A stretch of DNA of 6,414 nucleotides. It comes from T1Sed10-7 sp041686695. GTDB taxonomy: Bacteria > Actinomycetota > Nitriliruptoria > Nitriliruptorales > Nitriliruptoraceae. Both the position numbers and the translations under genes were made by a program. The stretch is taken from the NCBI GenBank assembly GCA_041686695.1, contig JAWLDJ010000127.1, positions 1 to 6,414 on the forward strand, written 5' to 3'. Of this stretch, positions 1-5,362 are shown one piece after another (the first letter of the stretch is position 1; each line of letters starts with the position of its first letter). The notes beneath the pieces are model-generated. The model saw nothing but the letters and a program-made list of their open reading frames with translations, had not been told where the DNA came from and did not search any database.

Positions 1-192
1 CGTCGACTCCCAGTCGTGGTAGAGGCGCTGCTGCTCCTTGATGCCGAGGTTCCAGACATCGGGCGGCGGCACCTCGACGACCACCGCCGGCGGGTCGTCG
101 ACCACCGCCGGCGGGTCATCACGGCCCACCTCGGTGGTGACGGGTTCGACGAGGGGTTCGGTGAGGGATTCGGCGAGGGATTCGGCGCTCAC
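1..192 (-). CDS. N-terminal part of an unidentified protein, possibly a SAM-dependent methyltransferase
   Basis: This is the first 64 codons of a minus-strand gene that runs off the left edge. The GTG start (190-192) has an AGGAG at 198-202 with a 5-nt spacer. That SD overlaps the TAG stop of the upstream enoyl-CoA hydratase, so the two genes are probably co-transcribed and translationally coupled. Residues 1-43 are low-complexity and acidic/proline-rich: SESL/TEPL-like steps, then DDPPAVV twice in tandem, then VEVPPPD. This looks like a disordered tail. From residue 44 it becomes protein-like (DVWNLGIKEQQRLYHDWEST) and probably enters a folded domain. I cannot identify the family from this fragment. 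The methyltransferase suggestion rests only on a recalled similarity to actinobacterial methyltransferases that begin this way, and on a recalled methyltransferase-like gene (Rv3038c) beside echA17 in Mycobacterium tuberculosis. The gene call is solid; the function is a guess. Confidence 0.72.
   Translation of the reverse strand, partial: MSAESLAESLTEPLVEPVTTEVGRDDPPAVVDDPPAVVVEVPPPDVWNLGIKEQQRLYHDWEST
78..117. repeat. 21-bp tandem duplication inside the N-terminal tail of the left-edge gene
   Basis: A 19-bp identical block occurs at 78-96 and again at 99-117, a period of 21 bp (7 codons). On the minus strand it encodes DDPPAVV twice. Because the period is a multiple of three the frame is kept, consistent with slippage expansion in a disordered protein segment. 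Confidence 0.85.
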
Positions 193-200
193 GCGTGCTC

Positions 201-983
201 CTAACGGCCGCTGAAGGTGGCCTGACCGGGACCGTGTTCGAGGAAGCTCGCGATACCGGTGGCAGCATCCTCGGTGGCGAAGGCTGCGGCGAACAGCTCG
301 GATTCGAGCCTGAGCCCCTGGTCCAGCGGCTGCTCGGTGCCGTCCTCGATCGCCCGCTTGGCCAGCGCGAGCGAGGCCGGTCCGGTCGCGAACCGCGCGG
401 CGAGCTCGCGGGCGACGTCGATGAGGTCGTCCGCCGGCGCGACACGGTCGACCAGGCCGATGCGCTCGGCTTCGACCATGTCGACCATGCGGCCGGAGAA
501 GATCAGCTCCTTGGCCCGCGACAGCCCGATCAGCCGGGGCAGGCGCTGCGTGCCGCCCGCGCCCGGCAGCAGGCCGAGCAGGACCTCGGGGAGGCCGAGC
601 TTGGCGTTGTCCGCCGCGACACGCAGGTCGCAGGCCAGCGCCAGCTCGCACCCACCGCCGAGCGCGTAGCCGTGGATCGCGGCGATGGTCGGCATCGGCG
701 CCCGGGCGAGGTGGTCGAGTGCCCCCTGCAGGACGGCGCCGTAGCGACGGGCGTCGGCGGGGCCGAGGTCGGGGAACTCGCTGATGTCGGCCCCGGCGGC
801 GAACACCTTCGGGCCACCCCACACGACCAACGCCCGCACGTCGTCGTCCTCGATGGCCTCGGTGACGGCGAGGTGGAGCTCCTGCCAGACCTGGCTGGAC
901 AGGGCGTTCATCGGCGGACGGTCGATGCGCACCAGCCCGATCTGGGCCTCGGCGTCCACCTCGAGCGTCACCAGTGCTGCCAT
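201..983 (-). CDS. Enoyl-CoA hydratase/isomerase (crotonase family)
   Basis: Encodes 260 residues, the usual length for a single-domain crotonase. These enzymes add water across the 2,3 double bond of enoyl-CoA in beta-oxidation and related acyl-CoA degradation, in the cytosol. The N-terminal strand has the typical VRIDRPPMNALS (about 18-29). The CoA/oxyanion-hole segment FAAGADISEF is at 61-70 and the second oxyanion loop GYALGGGCELAL at 105-116. Glu113 (GGGCEL) and Glu133 (LGLPEVLLG) match the two catalytic glutamates of rat mitochondrial hydratase, and GAGGTQRLPRLIG follows at 141-153. With both acids present, true hydratase activity is more likely than a diverged crotonase function. The ATG at 981-983 is chosen because GAGGAG lies at 991-996 with a 7-nt spacer; the open frame extends further upstream, but that part is arginine/proline-rich shadow sequence. 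The C-terminal half (AKELIFSGR, GPASLALAKRAIEDG) is also typical. Chain-length specificity cannot be read from sequence. The left-edge gene follows 8 bp downstream. Confidence 0.95.
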   Translation of the reverse strand: MAALVTLEVDAEAQIGLVRIDRPPMNALSSQVWQELHLAVTEAIEDDDVRALVVWGGPKVFAAGADISEFPDLGPADARRYGAVLQGALDHLARAPMPTIAAIHGYALGGGCELALACDLRVAADNAKLGLPEVLLGLLPGAGGTQRLPRLIGLSRAKELIFSGRMVDMVEAERIGLVDRVAPADDLIDVARELAARFATGPASLALAKRAIEDGTEQPLDQGLRLESELFAAAFATEDAATGIASFLEHGPGQATFSGR

Positions 984-1013
984 GTCCCTGCTCCTCGTAT
1001 CGGCGGTCCCGCG

Positions 1014-1030
1014 GTCCCTCCGCCAGGGAC
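1014..1030. promoter_or_regulatory. Inverted repeat in the leader of the enoyl-CoA hydratase gene
   Basis: GTCCCT (1014-1019) and AGGGAC (1025-1030) are perfect 6-bp arms around a 5-bp spacer. The left arm also lies within a tandem 8-bp direct repeat GCGGTCCC (1003-1010 and 1011-1018). It lies 18 bp upstream of the hydratase SD on the minus strand, so it could be an operator or a small leader hairpin. No known regulator consensus is recognised. Confidence 0.35.
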
Positions 1031-1048
1031 GGCCGGCCGGCGGCCGCG

Positions 1049-1079
1049 AGCGTAGCGGTGCCGAGGTGAGCGCTAGCCT
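1049..1079. promoter_or_regulatory. Candidate divergent -10 elements for the hydratase and permease genes
   Basis: Two hexamers fit the actinobacterial TAnnnT pattern in an otherwise very GC-rich gap. TACGCT on the minus strand (1049-1054) would serve the hydratase gene, and TAGCCT on the plus strand (1074-1079) the permease gene. Neither has a recognisable -35 at the usual spacing, which is common in high-GC actinobacteria but leaves both calls weak. A start point about 7 bp after TAGCCT would fall inside the left arm of the 1077-1114 inverted repeat, the classical place for a repressor operator. Confidence 0.3.
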
Positions 1080-1114
1080 CGCCGCCCGACCCGTGAGGCG
1101 TACGGGCGGCGAGG
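1077..1114. promoter_or_regulatory. Long inverted repeat overlapping the Shine-Dalgarno of the lactate permease gene
   Basis: Perfect 12-bp arms: CCTCGCCGCCCG at 1077-1088 and its reverse complement at 1103-1114, with a 14-bp spacer. The right arm ends inside GAGGAG (1111-1116), the SD for the GTG at 1122. If the whole element is transcribed, the hairpin would bury most of the ribosome binding site. If transcription starts within the left arm, as the TAGCCT hexamer would suggest, the element is better read as a dyad operator between -10 and SD. Which of these applies cannot be decided from sequence alone. The repeat itself is plain. Confidence 0.6.
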
Positions 1115-1121
1115 AGTGCCT

Positions 1122-2651
1122 GTGTGGCCGTGGTGGGCGGTGGCGGTGGCAGCCGCCCCGATCGTGCTGCTCGCGGTGCTGGTGCTCCGTGCCCGCCCGC
1201 TGACCCCGAGCGCCTGGCTGACCGCAGCGGTCACCGCCGTGCTGGGCGTGCTGGTCTTCGGGCTGCCGCTCGGGGCGGTGTGGACCGCGGTGCTCCGGGG
1301 TGTGTGGACCGGGACCTGGATCCTGCTGATCGTCCTGCCGGCGCTGCTGCTGTTCGAGATCCTGGATCGTTCCGGAGCGCTCGACCACCTCGCCGACGCC
1401 GCCGACCTGCTCGCGCCCACCGAGGGACGCCGCCTGATCCTGCTGGCCTTCGTGCTGCCCTCCTTCCTACAGGGTGCCGCCGGGTTCGGGGCACCGATCG
1501 CCATGAGCGCCCCGATGCTGGTGCGCCGTGGCATGGCCCCGGTGGCGGCGGTGGCCGCCTGCCTGATCGGGTACCAGTGGTCGGTCACCTTCGGCTCCAT
1601 GGGCTCGAGCTACTTCATGGCCGAGGCCACCGCCCGCCTCGATGCGACCCAGGCGACCTCCTTCGCGCTGCGGGCTTCGATACTGCTGGCGGTCACAGCG
1701 GTCGTCTCCGGGCTGCTGGTGCTGCGCCGGGGCCGACGCAGCGACGGCGACCGCTGGCGGGCGCTGGTGATCGCCGCGGCGATGGGAGCGACGCTGATCG
1801 CGGTGGTCAGGGTGCAGCCGGCGCTCGGGTCCACGGCCGCGGGGCTCGCGGGGCTGCTGGCGGCCTGGTGGCTGCTGCCGGCCCCGGGTACCGAGCGGCC
1901 CGAGGGTCGGCCGCTGGCCGTGGCGGCGGCCCCCTACCTCGTGCTGACCGCGAGCGCGACGATCGGCTTCGCGTTCCCGCCGGTGCGCGCGTTGTTCGAA
2001 CGCGTCCCGACGATCGCCCCCGTGCTCCCAGGTTCGGTGGCCAGGTTCGGGTTCGCGACCAGCGAAGCCGCCGTGACCCCGGCCTTCCGTCCCCTGCTCC
2101 ACCCCCTGCCCTATCTGCTGCTCGCCGCGGTCGTGGGCGCTGTGCTCTACCACCGCCGAGGCTGGTGGCCAACGGGCGCGACCCGGCTGGCCATGACGAG
2201 CTGGCTCGGGCGCTGCCGCAAGGTCGGGGCATCGATCCTCGGGCTGACGGTCCTGGCGGCGCTGCTGACGGAGGCCGGCATGATCGCCGCGCTGGCCGAG
2301 GCACTGGCCTCGTCGCTCGGGCGGGGCTTCGTCGCGGTGTCCGCCCCGCTCGGCACGCTCGGCACCGTGCTGACCGGCGCGACGACGGCGTCCAACGCGC
2401 TGTTCAGCTCGCTGCAGGCCGAGGTCGCGATCGCGCTGGGCGTGCTGCCCGCGATCCTGCTGTCGGGCCAGACCGCCGGCGGCAACGTCGGCAACGCGCT
2501 GACCCCAGCGGTGGCGGCGGTCGGGACCTCGGCCGCCGGCGCCACCGGACGTGAGCCCGAGGTGATCCGGCGCAACCTGGCCGGTGCTGCGGTGCTGCTG
2601 GTCGTGATCTTCGTCGGGCTGCTCGTGCAGCTGGCGCTGGTGAGCGGCTGA
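1122..2651 (+). CDS. Lactate permease (LctP) family transporter
   Basis: Encodes 509 residues, slightly shorter than typical LctP members (roughly 530-570 by recall). This family imports L-lactate, and in some members D-lactate or glycolate, with protons across the cytoplasmic membrane. The protein is very hydrophobic throughout, with about a dozen membrane-spanning stretches from residues 4-22 to the final segment near 489-507. Family signatures are FLQGAAGFGAPIAM at 115-128, followed by a YQWSVTFGSMGSS segment near 151-163, TGATTASNALFSSLQ at 418-432, and GNVGNALTPAVAAVG near 454-468. The GTG at 1122 is preferred over the in-frame GTG at 1116, because GAGGAG (1111-1116) then has a 5-nt spacer; starting at 1116 would overlap the SD. 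The stop is TGA at 2649-2651. No lactate dehydrogenase or lldR-type regulator is beside it, so the substrate is inferred from family only. It is divergent from the hydratase gene and convergent with deoD. Confidence 0.92.
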   Translation: MWPWWAVAVAAAPIVLLAVLVLRARPLTPSAWLTAAVTAVLGVLVFGLPLGAVWTAVLRGVWTGTWILLIVLPALLLFEILDRSGALDHLADAADLLAPTEGRRLILLAFVLPSFLQGAAGFGAPIAMSAPMLVRRGMAPVAAVAACLIGYQWSVTFGSMGSSYFMAEATARLDATQATSFALRASILLAVTAVVSGLLVLRRGRRSDGDRWRALVIAAAMGATLIAVVRVQPALGSTAAGLAGLLAAWWLLPAPGTERPEGRPLAVAAAPYLVLTASATIGFAFPPVRALFERVPTIAPVLPGSVARFGFATSEAAVTPAFRPLLHPLPYLLLAAVVGAVLYHRRGWWPTGATRLAMTSWLGRCRKVGASILGLTVLAALLTEAGMIAALAEALASSLGRGFVAVSAPLGTLGTVLTGATTASNALFSSLQAEVAIALGVLPAILLSGQTAGGNVGNALTPAVAAVGTSAAGATGREPEVIRRNLAGAAVLLVVIFVGLLVQLALVSG

Positions 2652-2680
2652 GCCCGCCCGCCGCGTGGGCCGGCAGTGAA

Positions 2681-2874
2681 GACCGCCCACCCAGCCCAGG
2701 AACAGCCACCATCCGCTGCTCCCCGCCACCACGGCCAACCCACCCCCAACGGACCCACCCACCCAGCCGAAGAACAGCCACCATCCGCTGCTCCCCGCCA
2801 CCACGACCAACCCACCCCCAACGGACCCACCCACCCGGCCGAAGAACAGCCACCATCCGCTGCTCCCCGCCACC
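2681..2874. repeat. 72-bp tandem repeat array between convergent genes (about 2.7 copies)
   Basis: A 31-bp core starting GAACAGCCACC is identical at 2700-2730, 2772-2802 and 2844-2874, a period of exactly 72 bp. The 41-bp spacers at 2731-2771 and 2803-2843 differ at only two positions (2734/2806 and 2765/2837), and a degraded partial spacer precedes the first core from about 2681. Each core holds a 7-bp stem, GAGCAGC...GCTGTTC read on the minus strand with one G-U pair and an 8-nt loop. Each full spacer holds five C-tracts on the plus strand (2739-2764 and 2811-2836), hence a G-quadruplex-type motif on the minus strand. The array begins about 30 bp after the permease stop. The period is a multiple of three, so frames stay open through it, but no frame has a credible start with an SD, so I treat it as non-coding. 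It may be a dispersed genomic repeat or a transcription barrier between the convergent genes. Confidence 0.88.
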
Positions 2875-3068
2875 TCGGCTGCGGCCATCAGGCGGGGCGG
2901 CCGGGGTGGCGAGGATCCTGGGGGCGGTGGCGCCGCTCAGCCCGACAGGTCCCGGGCGGCGGCGAACGTCGCGAACTCCCCACCTGCCGGCACGCACTCG
3001 CGGAGCTCGCGCAGGAGACCCGACTGACCGCGGTGGCGGTGCGGGCAGCTGCGAGGTGCCGGTGCTGG
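2875..3068. other. Rest of the permease-deoD gap, with a short coding-like stretch on the minus strand
   Basis: No complete gene is seen here. On the minus strand, in the same frame as deoD and directly after its TGA, 43 sense codons run to another TGA at 2937-2939. The last 28 codons (starting QSGLLRELRECVPAGGEF, ending AAARDLSG) have about 25 G/C third positions and a protein-like composition, but no ATG/GTG/TTG start or SD precedes them. This may be the decayed C-terminus of a former gene or of a longer phosphorylase-linked frame, or chance in GC-rich DNA. The part between 2875 and 2936 is G-rich on the plus strand and shows no convincing hairpin-plus-T terminator. Confidence 0.3.
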
Positions 3069-3794
3069 TCAGCGCGCCCGGGCCGTGTCCCGGAGCAACC
3101 CGTCGAGGGCGATGTCGACCATGTCGTCGAAGGTGCGCTGCCGCTCCTCGGAGGTGGTCTGCGCCCCGGTGAGGAGGTGGTCGCTCACGGTCAGCACCGT
3201 CAGCGCCCGCACACCGTGCGCAGCCGCCACACCGTAGATGCCCGCGGCTTCCATCTCGATGGCCAGCACCCCCATCGACCGCATCGTGTCGACCAGGGTG
3301 TCCCGGGGATCGTAGAAGAGGTCGGCGCTGTGGACGTTGCCGACCGCGATGGGGTGCTCACGGGCCTCGGCGGCCTCGGCAGCTGCGCGCAGGAGGTGGA
3401 AGTCGGCGGTCGCGGCGAAGTCCAGGCCGCCGTAGCGCGCCCGGTTGACGCCCGAGTCGGTGCACGCTCCGACCGCCAGCACGACGTCACGCAGCGACAA
3501 CGAGGGCTGCAACGCCCCGCACGAGCCCACCCGGACCAGGCGCTGCACCCCGTACTCGCGCACCAGCTCGGTGGTGTAGATCGAGGCCGACGGGATGCCC
3601 ATGCCGGTCCCGAGCACGGAGATCGGCATGCCCTGGTAAGTGCCGGTGTAGGCCAGGGCCCCGCGCACCTCGTTGACCTGCTCCGAGCCGTCGAAACAGC
3701 GCTCGGCGATGTGGCGGGCACGCAACGGATCGCCGGGCAGGAGCACCGTGTCGGCGAAGCCTCCGGCAGCGGTGGACAGATGAGGGGTGGGCAC
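3069..3794 (-). CDS. deoD: Purine nucleoside phosphorylase, DeoD type
   Basis: Encodes 241 residues, against 239 in Escherichia coli DeoD, and aligns with it along its whole length. The enzyme splits purine (deoxy)ribonucleosides with phosphate into free base and (deoxy)ribose-1-phosphate for salvage, in the cytosol; the E. coli protein is a hexamer. Recognisable parts are MPTPH at 1-5 (His5 equals the E. coli active-site His4 donated by the neighbouring subunit), LLPGDPLRAR at 18-27 and NEVRG at 41-45 with phosphate-binding Arg, GTGMGIPSASIY at 62-73, and LVRVGSCGA at 86-94. IEMEAAGIYG at 179-188 holds the ribose-binding Met-Glu. VSDH at 203-206 has Asp205 as the general acid, and Arg218 in EERQRTF corresponds to E. 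coli Arg217. All key residues are present, so it should be active. The GTG start (3792-3794) has GAGG at 3801-3804 with a 6-nt spacer and reproduces the family N-terminus exactly. An ATG at 3797-3799 is out of frame. It is divergent from the sirtuin gene. Confidence 0.97.
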   Translation of the reverse strand: MPTPHLSTAAGGFADTVLLPGDPLRARHIAERCFDGSEQVNEVRGALAYTGTYQGMPISVLGTGMGIPSASIYTTELVREYGVQRLVRVGSCGALQPSLSLRDVVLAVGACTDSGVNRARYGGLDFAATADFHLLRAAAEAAEAREHPIAVGNVHSADLFYDPRDTLVDTMRSMGVLAIEMEAAGIYGVAAAHGVRALTVLTVSDHLLTGAQTTSEERQRTFDDMVDIALDGLLRDTARAR

Positions 3795-3903
3795 GGCATG
3801 CCTCGCGTCGGCTGCGGGTTACGTTCGCGACGAGTCAAGCAGCCCTGCGTGCCCGTCGCGCGCGGCACTCGCCTACCTTCCAGGGCCAGGAGGCAGCGAC
3901 ACC
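3795..3903. promoter_or_regulatory. Divergent promoter region between deoD and the sirtuin gene
   Basis: This 109-bp gap must carry the upstream signals of both genes. For the sirtuin, TACCTT at 3874-3879 fits a TAnnnT -10 element and would give a very short leader ending in AGGAGG (3888-3893). No good -35 is visible. On the deoD strand TTGACT (3833-3838) resembles a -35, but the nearest -10-like hexamer (TAACCC, 3816-3821) is only 11 bp away, too close for a standard promoter. No clear dyad operator was found. Confidence 0.35.
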
Positions 3904-4704
3904 GTGGATGCAGAGCGACACCCCGAGGAGCCGGAACTCGATCCGGCGCTGATCCGCGCGGTCGCCGACCGGATCCGCGCCGCCGACGTGGTCGTGGCGC
4001 TGACGGGCGCCGGCGTCTCCACCGCCTCGGGCATCCCCGACTTCCGCGGACCCCAGGGGCTGTGGACCAAGGACCCCAGCGCGCAGCGCTACGTGTCGAT
4101 CGACGCCTACGTCGCCGACGACGAGGTACGCCGCGAAGCCTGGCGCCGCCGCGCCGCGGAGCCGACCTGGCAGGCCCAGCCCAACCCCGGCCACCTCGCG
4201 CTGTCCGAACTCGAACGGCTCGAGCGGCTGACGGCGCTGATCACGCAGAACGTCGACGGTCTGCACCAGTTGGCCGGCAGCTCACCCGGTCGGGTGATCG
4301 AGATCCACGGCACCGTCCGTGACGTGGTCTGCCTGTCCTGCGGCCGACGACAGCCGGCGCTGCCGGTGCTCGAGCGGGTGCGCGCCGGCGACCACGACCC
4401 ACGCTGCGAGGCCTGCGGCGGGCTCCTCAAGAGTGCCACGGTCGCCTTCGGGCAGTCCCTCGACCCGGCGCTGCTGCAGCGCGCCCACGACGCCACGATG
4501 GCAGCGGACGTGTTCCTGGCCGTGGGGACGTCGCTGACGGTGCACCCCGTGGCGCTGCTGCCGCGCACGGCCCTGGAAGCGGGCGCGATGCTGGTGGTGA
4601 TCAACGCGGAACCGACGCCCTACGACGACCGCGCCGACGTCGTGCTGCGCACCGACACCGGCGCCGCGCTGGCGCAGATCGTCTCGGCGGTCCGCTCAGG
4701 CTGA
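3904..4704 (+). CDS. NAD-dependent protein deacylase (sirtuin, Sir2 family)
   Basis: Encodes 266 residues. Sirtuins remove acyl groups from protein lysines, consuming NAD+ and releasing nicotinamide and O-acyl-ADP-ribose. The Rossmann/NAD motif GAGVSTASGIPDFRG is at 35-49 and TQNVDGLH at 114-121. The catalytic His135 lies in EIHG. Four zinc cysteines form two pairs, Cys143/Cys146 and Cys168/Cys171. GTSLTVHP (208-215) and VVINAEPTPYD (231-241) complete the NAD site. The usual FGExLP segment reads AFGQSLDP (181-188), a form I associate with an actinobacterial sirtuin subgroup. The Tyr-x-x-Arg pair that E. coli CobB and SIRT5 use for succinyl/malonyl groups is not evident: the aligned region is EAWRRR (78-83), with Ala79 where the Tyr would be. 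Acyl preference is therefore open. The GTG at 3904 is chosen because AGGAGG lies at 3888-3893, with a rather long 10-nt spacer, and because the domain starts soon after; the frame is open further upstream. Its 3' end overlaps the next gene by 9 bp. Confidence 0.94.
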   Translation: MDAERHPEEPELDPALIRAVADRIRAADVVVALTGAGVSTASGIPDFRGPQGLWTKDPSAQRYVSIDAYVADDEVRREAWRRRAAEPTWQAQPNPGHLALSELERLERLTALITQNVDGLHQLAGSSPGRVIEIHGTVRDVVCLSCGRRQPALPVLERVRAGDHDPRCEACGGLLKSATVAFGQSLDPALLQRAHDATMAADVFLAVGTSLTVHPVALLPRTALEAGAMLVVINAEPTPYDDRADVVLRTDTGAALAQIVSAVRSG

Positions 4705-5349
4705 GCGTGCCGCCACCTCGGCGAGCGCATCGGCGATCGGGGTGTCCCCGCTGACGACCTCGAAGGTGGCGCCGATCGTGGCGTCGTCGGTGAGACAGCC
4801 CGCGAGCACCGCGGCGACGTCCTCACGCGGGATGGTGCCCCGAGCCGTAAGGGTCGGGACACCGACCGCCACCTTCCCCGTGCCCAGATCGTGGGTGAGG
4901 CCCCCCGGGCGCACGATCGTGGCGTCCAGCCCGCTGGCAGCCAGGAGCCGCTCCCGGGCGTGCATGGCGGCGAGGTAGTGGCGGATCTTCTCGCTGCCGC
5001 GCATCGGGTCGTCGGCCGCCATAGAGGACAGCAGCACGAACCGGTCGACCCCCGCTGCCAGGCACCGGTCGATGACCCGGACGGCCCCGTGCAGGTCCAC
5101 CCGGAGCGTCGCGTCCGGTCCCGTGCTCGACCCCGAGCCTGCACAGAAGGCCACCGCGTCCGCGCCATCGACCACACCCTCGAGATCGCCCTCGAGGTCG
5201 CCGAGCACCGCCGTGGCCCCGAGCGCCTCGAGCGCGGCGGTCTGCGCCGGATCCCGGACCATCGCCCGCACCTCGATGCCGTCCGCCAGCAGCCGACGGA
5301 CCAGGGCGTTGCCGGTCCCCTTGCTCGATCCGATCACCACGACCTGCAC
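4696..5349 (-). CDS. NAD(P)-binding atypical SDR protein (NmrA/SDR_a5-like)
   Basis: Encodes 217 residues, typical of small atypical short-chain dehydrogenase/reductase proteins with one Rossmann domain. The dinucleotide loop VVIGSSKGTGNALVRRLL is at 4-21 (Gly7, Gly11, Gly13). RAMVRDP at 28-34 supplies arginines that in relatives contact the NADP phosphate, which suggests NADP(H). Then come DLEGVVDGADAVAFCAGSG (55-73), FVLLSSMAADDP (104-115), HYLAAMHARERLLAASGLDATIVRPGGL (124-151, in three blocks: HYLAAM, HARERLLAASG, LDATIVRPGGL), IPREDVAAVLAGCL (173-186) and TFEVVSGDTPI (195-205). The residue four after Tyr125, normally the lysine of the YxxxK pair, is Met129, so classical SDR catalysis is doubtful; it could be a sensor or a quinone/redox-binding protein. 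The substrate is unknown. The GTG at 5347-5349 has GGAGG at 5355-5359 with a 5-nt spacer. The frame stays open upstream, but that region is the divergent promoter. It is convergent with the sirtuin gene, overlapping it by 9 bp. Confidence 0.9.
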   Translation of the reverse strand: MQVVVIGSSKGTGNALVRRLLADGIEVRAMVRDPAQTAALEALGATAVLGDLEGDLEGVVDGADAVAFCAGSGSSTGPDATLRVDLHGAVRVIDRCLAAGVDRFVLLSSMAADDPMRGSEKIRHYLAAMHARERLLAASGLDATIVRPGGLTHDLGTGKVAVGVPTLTARGTIPREDVAAVLAGCLTDDATIGATFEVVSGDTPIADALAEVAARSA

Positions 5350-5362
5350 GAACGCCTCCAGA

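Noticed and set aside
1116..1121. GTG at 1116 as the permease start
   Set aside because: It would overlap the GAGGAG SD. The in-frame GTG at 1122 has a proper 5-nt spacer.
984..1388. N-terminal extension of the enoyl-CoA hydratase frame by 135 codons
   Set aside because: The extension is His/Arg/Gln-rich with no crotonase features, overlaps the start of the permease gene, and the internal ATG at 983 has a good SD and the normal family length.
2650..2675. Rho-independent terminator after the permease gene
   Set aside because: Only a 4-bp GCCC/GGGC stem can be drawn and no T-run follows.
2681..2874. CRISPR array
   Set aside because: The spacers are nearly identical to each other rather than unique, the cores are only three, and no cas genes are present. 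It is a simple tandem repeat.
1467..2888. A 473-codon minus-strand open frame across the permease and the repeat array (GSSGWWLFFG repeats)
   Set aside because: It is antisense to the LctP permease, whose family motifs are clear. The repetitive N-terminus is just the 72-bp repeat read backwards, and no SD precedes it.
3816..3838. TTGACT/TAACCC promoter for deoD
   Set aside because: The spacing is 11 bp, too short for a sigma-70-type promoter, and the -10 match is poor.
2676..4322. A 548-codon plus-strand open frame starting in the 72-bp repeats and running through deoD
   Set aside because: It lies antisense to a full-length DeoD with all active-site residues, has no SD, and its Arg/His/Gln-rich translation is typical of a shadow frame in GC-rich DNA.
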